Positions 24,828 through 33,938 of a DNA stretch of 64,000 bases are shown one piece after another; the stretch's first letter is position 1, and every line of letters begins with the position of its first letter. The notes under the pieces were generated by a model. It was given only the letters and a program-made list of their open reading frames with translations, did not search any database and had not been told where the DNA came from. This DNA comes from Streptomyces lavendulae subsp. lavendulae (lineage in GTDB: Bacteria; Actinomycetota; Actinomycetes; Streptomycetales; Streptomycetaceae). The stretch lies in assembly GCF_002803845.1 (NCBI RefSeq), contig NZ_CP024985.1, forward strand, positions 3,410,001 through 3,474,000, given 5' to 3'. Both the position numbers and the translations under genes were made by a program.

Positions 24828-26669
24828 CTAGCCCAGGCGCTCGACGAGCGCGTGGTACTGGTCCCACAGCTCCTTGGGGGTGTGGTCGCCGTAGGTGTTC
24901 AGGTGCTCGGGGACCAGGGCGGCCTCCTCGCGCCAGACCTCCTTGTCGACCGTGAGGAGGAAGTCGAGGTCCTCGGCCGGGAGGTCGAGGCCGTCCAGGT
25001 CGAGGGAGTCCTTGGTCGGCAGGACGCCGATGGGGGTCTCCACGCCCTCGGCAGTGCCGTCGAGGCGGCCGACGATCCACTTCAGGACGCGGCTGTTCTC
25101 GCCGAAGCCGGGCCACACGAACTTGCCCGCGTCGTTCTTGCGGAACCAGTTCACGTAGTAGATCTTCGGGAGCTTGGTCTGGTCCTTGTCGGCCGCGACC
25201 TTGACCCAGTGGGCCATGTAGTCGCCCATGTTGTAGCCGCAGAAGGGCAGCATGGCGAAGGGGTCGCGGCGCAGCTCGCCGACCTTGCCCTCGGCGGCGG
25301 CGGTCTTCTCGGAGGCGATGTTCGAACCGATGAAGACGCCGTGGTTCCAGTCGAAGGACTCGGTGACCAGCGGGACCGCGGAGGCGCGGCGGCCGCCGAA
25401 GAGGATCGCGGAGATCGGGACGCCCTTGGGGTCCTCCCACTCGGGGGCGATCGTCGGGCACTGCGAGGCCGGGACGGCGAAGCGGGCGTTGGGGTGCGCG
25501 GCCGGGGTCCCGGACTCCGGGGTCCAGGCGTTGCCCTTCCAGTCGATCAGGTGCGCGGGCGCCTCTTCGGTCATGCCCTCCCACCAGACGTCGGAGCCGT
25601 CGGGGGTGAGCGCGACGTTGGTGAAGACGGTGTTGGCGTACATGGTCTTCATGGCGTTGGCGTTGGTGTGCTCGCCGGTGCCGGGGGCGACGCCGAAGAA
25701 GCCGGCCTCGGGGTTGATCGCGTAGAGGCGGCCGTCCTCGCCGAAGCGCATCCAGGCGATGTCGTCGCCGATGGTCTCGACCGTCCAGCCGGGGATCGTG
25801 GGCTCCAGCATGGCGAGGTTGGTCTTGCCGCAGGCCGACGGGAACGCCGCCGCCACGTACTTCGCCTCGCCCTCGCCCTGCGGCGGGGTGAGCTTGAGCA
25901 CGAGCATGTGCTCGGCGAGCCAGCCCTCGTCACGCGCCATGACGGAGGCGATGCGCAGCGCGTAGCACTTCTTGCCGAGCAGGGCGTTGCCGCCGTAGCC
26001 GGAGCCGAAGGACCAGATCTCGCGGGTCTCGGGGAAGTGCGAGATGTACTTGGTGGTGTTGCACGGCCACGGCACGTCCTCCTGGCCCTCGGCGAGCGGA
26101 GCGCCGAGGGTGTGGACGGCCTTGACGAAGAAGCCGTCGGTGCCGAGCTCGTCGAGGACGGCCTTGCCCATGCGGGTCATGGTGCGCATGGCGACCGCGA
26201 CGTAGGCGGAGTCGGTGATCTCGACGCCGATCGCGGAGAGCTCGGAGCCGAGGGGGCCCATGCAGAAGGGGACGACGTACATCGTGCGGCCCTTCATGGA
26301 GCCGCGGAATATGCCCTGCTCGCCCGAGAAGATCTCCTTCATCTCGGAAGGAGCCTTCCAGTGGTTCGTCGGGCCCGCGTCCTCGGCCTTCTCGGAGCAG
26401 ATGAAGGTCCGGTCCTCGACGCGCGCGACGTCGGAGGGGTCGGAGGCGGCGTAGTAGGAGTTCGGGCGCTTGGCCTCGTCCAGCTTCTTGAACGTTCCCT
26501 TGGAGACGAGCTCCTCGCACAGGCGCTCGTACTCGGCCTCGGAGCCGTCGCACCAGACGACGCGGTCCGGCTGGGTGAGGGCTGCGATCTCGTCCACCCA
26601 GGAGACGAGCTCCGCATGCTGGGTGGGGACGGTCGATCCGGAAGTGGGAGCCGCGTTGTCGCGCGCCAC
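24828..26669 (-). CDS. pckG: Phosphoenolpyruvate carboxykinase (GTP)
   Basis: Converts oxaloacetate + GTP to PEP + CO2 + GDP, the entry step of gluconeogenesis. The 613-residue protein has the GTP-class signature FPSACGKTN (residues 276-284; reactive Cys280 and P-loop Lys/Thr), plus [14 protein letters not shown] and the metal-site motif GDDIAWMRF. The GTG start at 26669 follows AAGGAG at the right spacing; the frame is open further upstream but without an RBS. It stands alone. No operator could be assigned. Confidence 0.96.
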   Translation of the reverse strand: MARDNAAPTSGSTVPTQHAELVSWVDEIAALTQPDRVVWCDGSEAEYERLCEELVSKGTFKKLDEAKRPNSYYAASDPSDVARVEDRTFICSEKAEDAGPTNHWKAPSEMKEIFSGEQGIFRGSMKGRTMYVVPFCMGPLGSELSAIGVEITDSAYVAVAMRTMTRMGKAVLDELGTDGFFVKAVHTLGAPLAEGQEDVPWPCNTTKYISHFPETREIWSFGSGYGGNALLGKKCYALRIASVMARDEGWLAEHMLVLKLTPPQGEGEAKYVAAAFPSACGKTNLAMLEPTIPGWTVETIGDDIAWMRFGEDGRLYAINPEAGFFGVAPGTGEHTNANAMKTMYANTVFTNVALTPDGSDVWWEGMTEEAPAHLIDWKGNAWTPESGTPAAHPNARFAVPASQCPTIAPEWEDPKGVPISAILFGGRRASAVPLVTESFDWNHGVFIGSNIASEKTAAAEGKVGELRRDPFAMLPFCGYNMGDYMAHWVKVAADKDQTKLPKIYYVNWFRKNDAGKFVWPGFGENSRVLKWIVGRLDGTAEGVETPIGVLPTKDSLDLDGLDLPAEDLDFLLTVDKEVWREEAALVPEHLNTYGDHTPKELWDQYHALVERLG

Positions 26670-26850
26670 GATTGCTCCTTGTTGAGGGGTTTGTTTGGTG
26701 TTGGCCCCGTGGGGGCTGCGACCCGGATGCTTCGCGCTCCGCTCATCCGGTGTCGACCGCACTCATCTGATCATCCGGTGGATGTGCGCATATGTCCAGA
26801 GGGCCTCTCACGTGAGCATCGACACGTCCGTCAATCTTCCGTAAAGAGGG

Positions 26851-26878
26851 CTGACCGAAACTTACGGACCCGTAGGTA
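26851..26878 (+). promoter_or_regulatory. Possible promoter of the HlyIII family gene
   Basis: CTGACC (26851-26856) and TAGGTA (26873-26878) are 16 nt apart, a fair sigma-70-type spacing. The predicted transcript start (about 26885) falls within the first codons of the gene at 26881, which suggests a leaderless message starting at the second ATG (26890). An inverted pair TCCGTAA/TTACGGA flanks the -35 element. Confidence 0.4.
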
Positions 26879-26880
26879 GC

Positions 26881-27585
26881 ATGTCGCTCATGACTTCTGA
26901 CGCCGCCGCCGTAGCGGCCTCACCGGCAGCGCCGGGGGTGGAGACCGAGGCCAAGCCGCTGATGCGCGGCTGGCTGCACACCGGAATGTTCCCCGCCGTG
27001 GTGATCGCGGGCCTGGTGCTGATGGCCTTCACCGACTCCACCCGGGCACGCGTGGCCTGCGGCGTGTACGTCCTCACGGCCTGCCTGCTCTTCGGCGTCA
27101 GCGCCGTCTACCACCGCGGCACCTGGGGGCCGCGCGGCGAAGCGATCCTGCGCCGCCTCGACCACGCCAACATCTTCCTGATCATCGCGGGCACCTACAC
27201 CCCGCTCACCGTCCTGCTGCTGCCGGCCTCCACCGGGCGGACCCTGCTGTGGGCGGTGTGGATCGCGGCGGCGGCCGGGATCGCCTTCCGCGTCTTCTGG
27301 GTCGGCGCCCCGCGCTGGCTCTACACCCCCTGCTACATCGCGATGGGCTGGGCCGCGGTCTTCTTCCTGCCCGACTTCCTGCACACCGGCGGCATCGCGG
27401 TCCTGGTACTGGTGATCGTGGGCGGCCTGCTCTACAGCGTGGGCGGTGTGATCTACGGCATCAAGCGGCCCAACCCCTCCCCGCGCTTCTTCGGTTTCCA
27501 CGAGGTCTTCCACTCCCTGACGCTGGCGGCCTTCGTGGCCCACTACGTCGGCATCTCCCTGGCCGCCTACTCGCACCGGGGCTGA
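26881..27585 (+). CDS. trhA: Hemolysin III/TrhA (PAQR) family membrane protein
   Basis: A 234-residue seven-helix membrane protein. PAQR/HlyIII signatures are SAVYHRGTW, RRLDHANIFLIIAGTYTPL (with the conserved Asp-His) and FHEVFHSLTLAAFVAHYVG, in which the His residues form a metal site. Bacterial members are linked to membrane energetics and lipid homeostasis, while the haemolysin name is historical. Two ATGs (26881, 26890) are possible and neither has an RBS. It is divergent from pckG and ends 12 nt from a convergent gene. Confidence 0.9.
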   Translation: MSLMTSDAAAVAASPAAPGVETEAKPLMRGWLHTGMFPAVVIAGLVLMAFTDSTRARVACGVYVLTACLLFGVSAVYHRGTWGPRGEAILRRLDHANIFLIIAGTYTPLTVLLLPASTGRTLLWAVWIAAAAGIAFRVFWVGAPRWLYTPCYIAMGWAAVFFLPDFLHTGGIAVLVLVIVGGLLYSVGGVIYGIKRPNPSPRFFGFHEVFHSLTLAAFVAHYVGISLAAYSHRG

Positions 27586-27597
27586 CGGCGCGGAGGG

Positions 27598-28362
27598 TCA
27601 GCGCAGCAGCTCGCGGGCGAGGGCGGTCAGTACGGCCCGGGTCTTCGTGTCGCCCGCCTGCGGCGGGGTGAGGCCCCGGTCGCGCAGGCCCTGCCCGAGC
27701 AGGTCCTGGACCCGGGGCGCATCGGCGGCGTCCGCGCGGACCGACACCTCCAGGAACCGCAGTCCGCCGTCGGTGGTCCACTCCTCGATCGCCACGGATC
27801 CGGGCAGCCCGTCCCAGTCCTGCTTCCACTTGACGGCGTGCACGGGGCCCAGCGCCGTCAGGGCGTCGAGGTCCTCCCCGTCCGCGTCGGCCGCCTCCAG
27901 CAGTTCCAGCTGCGGCTTGGTGACCAGGTCGCCCAGGGAGCCCCGCTCGGCGTCGAGGGCCTCGTCGAACTTCCGGTCGACCTCCAGCGAGGCCGCCAGG
28001 ACCGCGGCGAAGTCGGGCCCGGCCCGGTCCTCCTCGATCCGGTACTCCCAGTTCTCCTCCTCGCGCTCCTCCTGCCAGGGCCCCGGGAGCGGGGTGCACG
28101 GGCGCAGCTTGACCGTCAGGTCCGCCTTGTGTTTGGAGCCGGGTCCGGCCTCGTCCCGGCGCAGGCGCAGGATGAGCCCGTGCTTCAGCAGGGGGAGCCC
28201 GATCGCGCCGTCGGCCGACTTCACCGGCCGGTCCCAGAAGTGGACGACCCGGGCGCGGCCCTCCTCGCGGTCCAGCTCCAGCGCGTCGAACGCGGTCCCG
28301 GCCTCCGCTCCGACGAAGCTGATCTTGAGTTCTGCGGCCGTGGCCGTCGGGAGCTGCTTCAT
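27598..28362 (-). CDS. CYTH-like protein (possible triphosphate tunnel fold)
   Basis: A 254-residue cytoplasmic protein, highly charged. The order of strands and charged motifs resembles the CYTH/triphosphate-tunnel fold: ELKISF at the start (in place of ExExK), GLILRLRRDE, KADLTVKLRP, the acidic EYRIEEDR, then FLEVSV with its late Glu. CYTH enzymes bind triphosphates or nucleotides. The replacement of the first Glu motif makes catalysis doubtful. Nothing around it suggests a pathway. Confidence 0.55.
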   Translation of the reverse strand: MKQLPTATAAELKISFVGAEAGTAFDALELDREEGRARVVHFWDRPVKSADGAIGLPLLKHGLILRLRRDEAGPGSKHKADLTVKLRPCTPLPGPWQEEREEENWEYRIEEDRAGPDFAAVLAASLEVDRKFDEALDAERGSLGDLVTKPQLELLEAADADGEDLDALTALGPVHAVKWKQDWDGLPGSVAIEEWTTDGGLRFLEVSVRADAADAPRVQDLLGQGLRDRGLTPPQAGDTKTRAVLTALARELLR

Positions 28363-28409
28363 GGTGCCGTTATCGCACGGCGGACCGGGACCCGCATTCC
28401 GGGCGACGG

Positions 28410-28454
28410 GCCCGCCCCGCCCCCGTACCGGGCGGGTACGGGGGCGGGGCGGGC
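28410..28454 (-). terminator. Strong terminator after the glycan operon
   Basis: A perfect 20-bp stem (28410-28429 with 28435-28454) and 5-nt loop located 26 nt beyond the stop of the copper oxidase gene on the minus strand. It closes the four-gene operon. Confidence 0.85.
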
Positions 28455-28479
28455 GGGCGAAGACGGGTGGCGGGGACCG

Positions 28480-30900
28480 CTAGCAGGTGCGGCCGTCGCC
28501 GTCGGGGTCGAGGCGCAGCGGGTCGCTGCCGTTGACCTTCATCCCCTTCGGGAACCGGTGGGAGGCCAGCCAGTCGCAGCGCGCCCGGGTGGTCCTGTCG
28601 ACCTCCGCCGGGAAGTTCGCCGGGACGCACAGGCTCGCCGTCCCGTAGTGGCGGTCGCAGCCGGCCACGGTCGGGGCGACCGGGGCGGCGTCGCGCTGCT
28701 GCGGGTTGGGCTTCGGGGCGGCCAGCGCGTCCGCGAAGGCGTGCTCGTGGGCCGTCGGCTGCTGCCCCTGGGCGGCCGCGAGCGCGGGGGCTCCGCCGAG
28801 GTGGACCCAGGTGGCGACCGAGGGGACGCCGTTGGCGTCGACGCCGAAGAGCATGTACCAGCCGGGCGGCGCCAGGTTGGGGTTGCTGGTGACGTTGAGG
28901 TCGATGGTGGTGTTGTTGACGACGGTCATGGGCAGGTCCACGAACCGCTGGTTGGGGTCGGAGGAGTGGGTGACGGCCGCCGGGCGGATCAGTTCCGCCT
29001 TGGCGATCGGCCGGTCGACGGTGATCCGCTGCGTGTCGCCGTAGATCCACTCGGTGTCGATCACCGAGGTGAGCCGGGGGCGCGGGCCCTTGAACAGGTA
29101 CGGCGGGGTGTAGATCGACACCGCGTGGTTGTACGTGCCGTTGCCCGGGTTGTCCCCGACCGACATGACCCGGCCGTCGGGCAGCAGGAAGGCGCCCGAG
29201 TGGTAGGTGCGCGGGATCGGGTCGGTGGCCAGGCCCGGCTGGTAGCTGTTGTTCGCGGGGTCGAAGAAGGAGGCCTCGAAGACCGGGTCGGCCCGGTCGT
29301 GCAGCCCGCCGCCCGTCTCCAGGACCTTGCCGTCGGGCAGCAGTACGGCGGACACGTACATCTTGCCCTCGGCGCCGGTCTGCGGGCGCTTGCCCGCACC
29401 GACGTCGACGAGGCCCTGCGGGAGGTCGGGGCCCGCGGTGTAGCCGGGGCTCGGCTTCTTGAGGTCGATGATGTCGGTGAGGCGGTTCGCGGCCGGGTTG
29501 CTCTCGTTGTTGCCGCCGCCGACGGTCAGCACCCGCTGGTCCTGGGCCGGGGGCAGCAGCACGCTCGCCGACTCGTCGCGCTCGTCCTTCCTGCGCAGTC
29601 CGGGCACGTCGGTGACGGTGTTGGCGGCGTAGTCGTAGACCGAGGAGCCGGATCCGGCCGTGCCGTTGCCGAAGGTGTGGCTGCCGGAGTAGAAGAGCCG
29701 GCCGTCCTGCATCAGGATCATCGAGGGGTACAGGCCCCAGTACGACCAGGTCTGGTTGACCTGGTTCATCGGCAGCCACCGGCCCTGCGCCGCCGAGAAC
29801 TTCTCCGCCGTGACGTTGCCGGTGGAGTCCTCCTTCAGACCGCCGAAGGAGATCACGTCGCCGTTGCCGAGGACGGTGGCGGACGGGTACCAGTGGCCGC
29901 CGTTCATGTCGTTGGTCTTCGTGTACGTCTCGGTCGCCGGGTCGAAGACGTACGAGTCCTTCAGCCCCTGGTAGCCGATCTTGCCGTCGGCGGACGGGTA
30001 GCCCTTGTTCCCGCTCATCACCAGCACCCGGCCGTCGGCCAGTTGCACGTGCCCGGAGCAGAACATGTCCACCGGCGTCGGGATCGTCCTGACCGAACCG
30101 GCCACCGGGTCGTACACGGCGGAGGTGAAGGTCCCCGCGTTGAACTGGGATATGTCGTTGCCCGAGCCCGCGATCAGCAGCACCTTGCCGTTCCTGAGGA
30201 CCACGGCGTGCATCGAGCGGACCGGGTTCTGGGCGGCCATCACCTCCCACGCGCCCTTGGCGCACTGGTCGGGCGTGCCCGTGCAGGCGGGCTGGGGCGG
30301 GACGGCCCCGACCTCCTCCACCGCGTAGTCGTCGGTGGTGAGGGTGCCGACGCCGTAGACCGACAGCCCCCAGGTGATCTTGTCGGTGTTCGGCGGGACG
30401 GCGGGCGTACGGACCTCCGTACGCGCCCACGCGGCGCTGACCGGCGGGTTCTGCAGGTCGGTCCAGTACTGCCAGCCGGCGGTGGTGTCGTGGCGGAAGA
30501 CGGTCACGGAGACGTCGGGGGTGTTCGACCTGTACCAGGCGGACAGGTCGTACTGCCGGCCCGGTGTGACGGTGGGGGCGCAGGTGGCGTTCTCGGTGAT
30601 CAGGGCCTTGCGGTCGCCGTCGACGCGGCGGGTGACGGAGACCTTCATGGCCTTGGTGCCGCCGTGCGCGTCGGCGACGGTGGCGAAGGTGAAGTCGTTG
30701 TCGCCCCAGCCGGACTTCTCCCAGCAGGCGGGCATGTCGGCGCCGGCCGGACCGGCGGTCTCGAAACCGGGGTTGGTGAGCAGGTTGGGCGGTCCGGCCG
30801 TGGCCTGCTGCGGTGCGGTGAGCAGCAGGCCGGCGGTCATCGCCCCGACGGCGAGGAGGGCGGCCCGGCGCCCCGCCCTCCGTCGGATCTTCCTCTGCAT
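28480..30900 (-). CDS. Secreted copper radical oxidase (galactose/glyoxal oxidase family)
   Basis: An 806-residue secreted enzyme that would oxidise an alcohol or aldehyde on a glycan with release of H2O2. A signal peptide (residues 1-35) is followed by a beta-sandwich carbohydrate-binding domain (about 38-198), a seven-bladed kelch-like oxidase core and the C-terminal DUF1929-like domain. Active-site residues are all present: Cys281 in DMFCSGH and Tyr338 in GHWYPSA (the thioether-linked pair in this family), Tyr566-His567 in RTYHSGAF and His645 in AVTHSSD. A C-terminal tail (about 748-806) ends DPLRLDPDGDGRTC, an excalibur-like calcium motif not normal for the family. It is the last gene of a glycosyltransferase operon. 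Confidence 0.92.
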   Translation of the reverse strand: MQRKIRRRAGRRAALLAVGAMTAGLLLTAPQQATAGPPNLLTNPGFETAGPAGADMPACWEKSGWGDNDFTFATVADAHGGTKAMKVSVTRRVDGDRKALITENATCAPTVTPGRQYDLSAWYRSNTPDVSVTVFRHDTTAGWQYWTDLQNPPVSAAWARTEVRTPAVPPNTDKITWGLSVYGVGTLTTDDYAVEEVGAVPPQPACTGTPDQCAKGAWEVMAAQNPVRSMHAVVLRNGKVLLIAGSGNDISQFNAGTFTSAVYDPVAGSVRTIPTPVDMFCSGHVQLADGRVLVMSGNKGYPSADGKIGYQGLKDSYVFDPATETYTKTNDMNGGHWYPSATVLGNGDVISFGGLKEDSTGNVTAEKFSAAQGRWLPMNQVNQTWSYWGLYPSMILMQDGRLFYSGSHTFGNGTAGSGSSVYDYAANTVTDVPGLRRKDERDESASVLLPPAQDQRVLTVGGGNNESNPAANRLTDIIDLKKPSPGYTAGPDLPQGLVDVGAGKRPQTGAEGKMYVSAVLLPDGKVLETGGGLHDRADPVFEASFFDPANNSYQPGLATDPIPRTYHSGAFLLPDGRVMSVGDNPGNGTYNHAVSIYTPPYLFKGPRPRLTSVIDTEWIYGDTQRITVDRPIAKAELIRPAAVTHSSDPNQRFVDLPMTVVNNTTIDLNVTSNPNLAPPGWYMLFGVDANGVPSVATWVHLGGAPALAAAQGQQPTAHEHAFADALAAPKPNPQQRDAAPVAPTVAGCDRHYGTASLCVPANFPAEVDRTTRARCDWLASHRFPKGMKVNGSDPLRLDPDGDGRTC

Positions 30901-30923
30901 GCGGGGTGTCCTTTCGGTGCGGC

Positions 30924-32108
30924 TCAACTCCTGCGTGAGGTCGCCGCACGTGGCCCGCGCGGCAGGTAGACGAGGGCTTCGGTGGCGGCGAAGCGAAGGA
31001 CGAAGGTGGTCACGAGCGCGAGGGCCGTCGCGGGCAGGACGCCGAGGCCGAGCCGGGCGACGAACAGCGCGATGAGCGGGATCCGCAGGAGCAGGTCGGC
31101 GTTGGCGAGGAGCGCGAAACGGCCGATCCGGTCCGCCCAGTGCCGGTGGCGGCGCCGGTCGCGGAAGAGCAGGGTCTCGATGAGGAGGAAGTTCCACAGC
31201 ACGCCGGCCTGGTTGGCGAGGACCTCGGCGGCCAGGTACTGCACCCCGGCGTGCGTCAGCAGCCACAGGGCCAGCAGGTTCGGGGCGAAGCCGGACAGGC
31301 CGATCAGGCCGAAGCCGATCATCCGGGCGAGCGGGCTCGCGGAGCGCAGGGCGGCCAGGTGCGCGAGGAAGCGGATCCCCTCGCGGGCACCGGACTTGGA
31401 CTCCCCGGCGAAGCGGTCCTGGAAGACGAAGGGGACCTCGGCGGTCTTCGCGGGGCGGCAGCGGACGGCCAGCTCCAGCAGGATCTTGTAGCCGAGGGGT
31501 TTGAGGGCGTCGGCGCTCACCGCCGAGCGGCGCATCGCGAAGAAGCCGCTCATCGGGTCGCTGATGCCGCGCAGGGCGCGCGGGAAGAGGCCTTTGGCCA
31601 GCCAGGTGGCGCCGCGCGAGACGGCGACGCGGTAGCTCCCGGCGAGGCCCGCCCGGCTGCCGCCGGCGATGTAGCGGGACGCGACGACCAGGTCGGCGCC
31701 GGTGCGGGTGCTCTCGCCGACCAGTTCGGGGACGAGGTGGGGAGGGTGCTGGAGGTCGGCGTCCATGACGACGATCCACTCGGAGCCGGCCCGCTTGACC
31801 CCCTCGACGACGGCCCCGCCCAGGCCGCCCTCGGCCACCTGCCGGTGCAGGACGGCCACCGGGAAGGGGCAGTCCGCGGCGGCCTTCTCGATCACGGCCG
31901 GGGTGTCGTCGGTGGAGTCGTCGACGAAGAGCACCTCACAGGGCGCTGCGGCGGGCAGCGAGGTACGGAGCCGGCTCAGCAACTCCCCCACGTTCGCCGC
32001 CTCGTTGAAGGTCGGGATGATCACGGTGACGCTGCCGGGGGCGGGCGCCCGCCCCGCGGCGGCCTCCGGCGCGTCCAGGGCGCGCGGGGGCCACAGGTCC
32101 TCGCTCAT
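30924..32108 (-). CDS. GT2 polyprenyl-phosphate sugar transferase fused to GtrA domain
   Basis: A 394-residue protein. The N-terminal half is a DPM1-like GT2 (SVTVIIPTFNEAANVGELL, EVLFVDDSTDDTP, VVMDADLQHPP with the DxD metal site), which would load a sugar onto polyprenyl phosphate. The C-terminal part (about 255-385) is a four-helix GtrA-like region thought to flip or anchor the lipid-linked sugar. This gives the downstream or upstream GT39 enzyme its donor. It begins 6 nt after the GT39 gene and ends 23 nt before the oxidase gene, so all are cotranscribed. Confidence 0.9.
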   Translation of the reverse strand: MSEDLWPPRALDAPEAAAGRAPAPGSVTVIIPTFNEAANVGELLSRLRTSLPAAAPCEVLFVDDSTDDTPAVIEKAAADCPFPVAVLHRQVAEGGLGGAVVEGVKRAGSEWIVVMDADLQHPPHLVPELVGESTRTGADLVVASRYIAGGSRAGLAGSYRVAVSRGATWLAKGLFPRALRGISDPMSGFFAMRRSAVSADALKPLGYKILLELAVRCRPAKTAEVPFVFQDRFAGESKSGAREGIRFLAHLAALRSASPLARMIGFGLIGLSGFAPNLLALWLLTHAGVQYLAAEVLANQAGVLWNFLLIETLLFRDRRRHRHWADRIGRFALLANADLLLRIPLIALFVARLGLGVLPATALALVTTFVLRFAATEALVYLPRGPRAATSRRS

Positions 32109-32114
32109 GGTGGT

Positions 32115-33938
32115 TCAGCTCCCACTCTCGCGGTCGGTGCGGCGGATCTCGACACGGTCCTCGCCCGTACCGAAGACGGCGACCGCGGTCGAATGCTCAA
32201 GTGCAGCCTTCACGTTGGGCAGGTCCGCCGCATCACGACGCACGGTGGGCGAGGAGACGACGTAGTCGATGTCCCGCCACCCGCGCGGCAGGGTCTTGGT
32301 GACGGCCGGGTCGAGGTCCGCCTTGTAGAACCAGATGGCGCCCGTTCCGGGTGCAAAACCGTGGTGAACAGCGTCGAGCCACAGTGCGTCGTCCACGAGG
32401 ACGCGGGTGTTCGCCGGTTCGGGGACCGTGCCGAGCCAGGCGGCGGCCTGCCGGTAGGGGGCGTTCGCGTCGACGGTGAGGGCGGTGCGGTTGCCGTCGT
32501 ACCAGCGCGGCAGGACGTAGACGGCGGCGGAGGCGGCGAGGACGACGGTCAGCGCCCAGCGCGCGCACACCAGGGCGCGGCGCTCCCCCGGGGTGCGGCG
32601 GCGGCGCAGGACGGCGTGGGTGACACTGGCCGCGGCGGCGGCGAGGACCAGGGCGAGGAAGGGCAGGGCCTGGATCACGTACATGGCGGGCAGGTAGCCG
32701 GAGGGCCGCAGGGCGACGAGCGCGAGGATCACGGCGGCCAGGGCCGGTCCGGCCAGGGCCCGTGCGGTGACCGACCAGCGGGTGGTGGCCAGCAGCAGGA
32801 CGGCGCCCGCGAGCCCGCCGAGCGGCAGGACGGTGTCGTAGTAGAGCCAGGACCGGAACACGCCGTACGAGCCGGAGCCGGGGTCGAGGATGAATCCGGA
32901 GCCGGGGCGGCCCATCTGGTAGGTGATGCCGTCGATGAGGGAGACGTGCCCGGCGCCGGGCAGCAGTTCGCCGTTGAGCAGGGCGTACAGCGGGTACGAG
33001 AGCCCGATCAGGGCGCAGGCGGTGATGGCCCCGGTGACGGCGAACTTACGGGTGTCGCGGTGGCTGTGGCGCCACATCGTCACCAGCAGCGCCGGGAGCA
33101 CCACCAGCATCGTCTCCTTGGTCAGGACGGCGGTGGCGGCGGCCAGGCCGGAGCCGAAGTGGTGCCAGAGGTGGCGGCTGGGCGACGCGGCGAGGCAGAA
33201 GGCCAGCAGCATCCACATCACGGCGAGGTTGTCGAGGAAGATCTCCCGCTGGAGCACGACGGAGAGCGGGGAGAGCCCGAAGAGGGCCATCGCGAGTCCG
33301 GCCGCCCAGCGCGGCAGCCAGAGCCGGCGGGCGAGCACGTAGATCAGCACCGAGCTGACGCCGGAGACGGCGAGCATCGAGAACCGCATCGGCGCGACCG
33401 TCATCCAGTCGGGCACGAAGAGGGAGGGCAGGTACGTCAGCCCGGCCACCTGGATCCAGCCGAGCGGCGGGTGGTCGTACCAGTAGGTGTAGTGGGCGAG
33501 GCCCTTGCCCTGCTGGACGGCCCAGGCCTGCGCGAGGTACGTGCCCTCGTCGTCGCTCAGGGTGGGGAAGTGGGTGATGTTCCAGCCCTGGACGAGGAGG
33601 ATCGCCAGCAGCAGGGTGGCGCAGAGCAGCAGGTCGGGGCGGGAGGAACGGAAGCGGACCAAGGGCCGGGCGGGCGCGGGCGGACGGACGCCGAGGCCGC
33701 CGGTGGTTCCACCGGGGCCGCCGGGGCCGCCGGGGCCGCCGGGGCTGCCGGGGCTGCCGGGGCTGCCGGGGCGGCGTTGGGCGGGGACTCTGGGCTCGGT
33801 GTCGGTGGCGGTGTCGGTGGCGGTGCCCGCGCCGGCCCGGGGGCGGACGGGCAGGGTGGCGGAGGCCGTAATGGCGGTGGCTTCGCCGGGTCCGGGCTGG
33901 GGCTGGGGATCAGTGGCCGTGGGCAGGGTGGCGGTCAC
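32115..33938 (-). CDS. GT39/PMT-like integral membrane glycosyltransferase
   Basis: A 607-residue polytopic enzyme of the ArnT/PMT superfamily that uses polyprenyl-phosphate sugars on the outer membrane face. The first outer loop has the catalytic-type acidic motif SDDEGTYLAQAW (residues 128-139), and the conserved DHPPLGW follows. The N-terminal 95 residues are a disordered Pro/Gly/Ala tail holding a variable 9-bp repeat. The GTG start at 33938 overlaps the stop of the GT2 synthase gene (GTGA). The C-terminus has a small soluble outer domain. Its acceptor could be the polymer from the synthase or a protein. Confidence 0.88.
   Translation of the reverse strand: MTATLPTATDPQPQPGPGEATAITASATLPVRPRAGAGTATDTATDTEPRVPAQRRPGSPGSPGSPGGPGGPGGPGGTTGGLGVRPPAPARPLVRFRSSRPDLLLCATLLLAILLVQGWNITHFPTLSDDEGTYLAQAWAVQQGKGLAHYTYWYDHPPLGWIQVAGLTYLPSLFVPDWMTVAPMRFSMLAVSGVSSVLIYVLARRLWLPRWAAGLAMALFGLSPLSVVLQREIFLDNLAVMWMLLAFCLAASPSRHLWHHFGSGLAAATAVLTKETMLVVLPALLVTMWRHSHRDTRKFAVTGAITACALIGLSYPLYALLNGELLPGAGHVSLIDGITYQMGRPGSGFILDPGSGSYGVFRSWLYYDTVLPLGGLAGAVLLLATTRWSVTARALAGPALAAVILALVALRPSGYLPAMYVIQALPFLALVLAAAAASVTHAVLRRRRTPGERRALVCARWALTVVLAASAAVYVLPRWYDGNRTALTVDANAPYRQAAAWLGTVPEPANTRVLVDDALWLDAVHHGFAPGTGAIWFYKADLDPAVTKTLPRGWRDIDYVVSSPTVRRDAADLPNVKAALEHSTAVAVFGTGEDRVEIRRTDRESGS
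33713..33772 (-). repeat. 9-bp tandem repeat (about 6.7 copies) in the GT39 gene
   Basis: Units CGGGGCCGC (three) and CGGGGCTGC (three) plus a partial unit. Read on the minus strand they encode Gly-Ser-Pro and Gly-Gly-Pro triplets in the disordered N-terminus, so copy number could vary without frameshift. Confidence 0.85.

Noticed and set aside
28370..31779. Very long frames on both strands over the copper oxidase gene, and an apparent 1,099-residue version of the oxidase
   Set aside because: The oxidase itself starts at 30900 with a signal peptide; the extra N-terminal part is an antisense or out-of-frame reading of the upstream GT2-GtrA gene.
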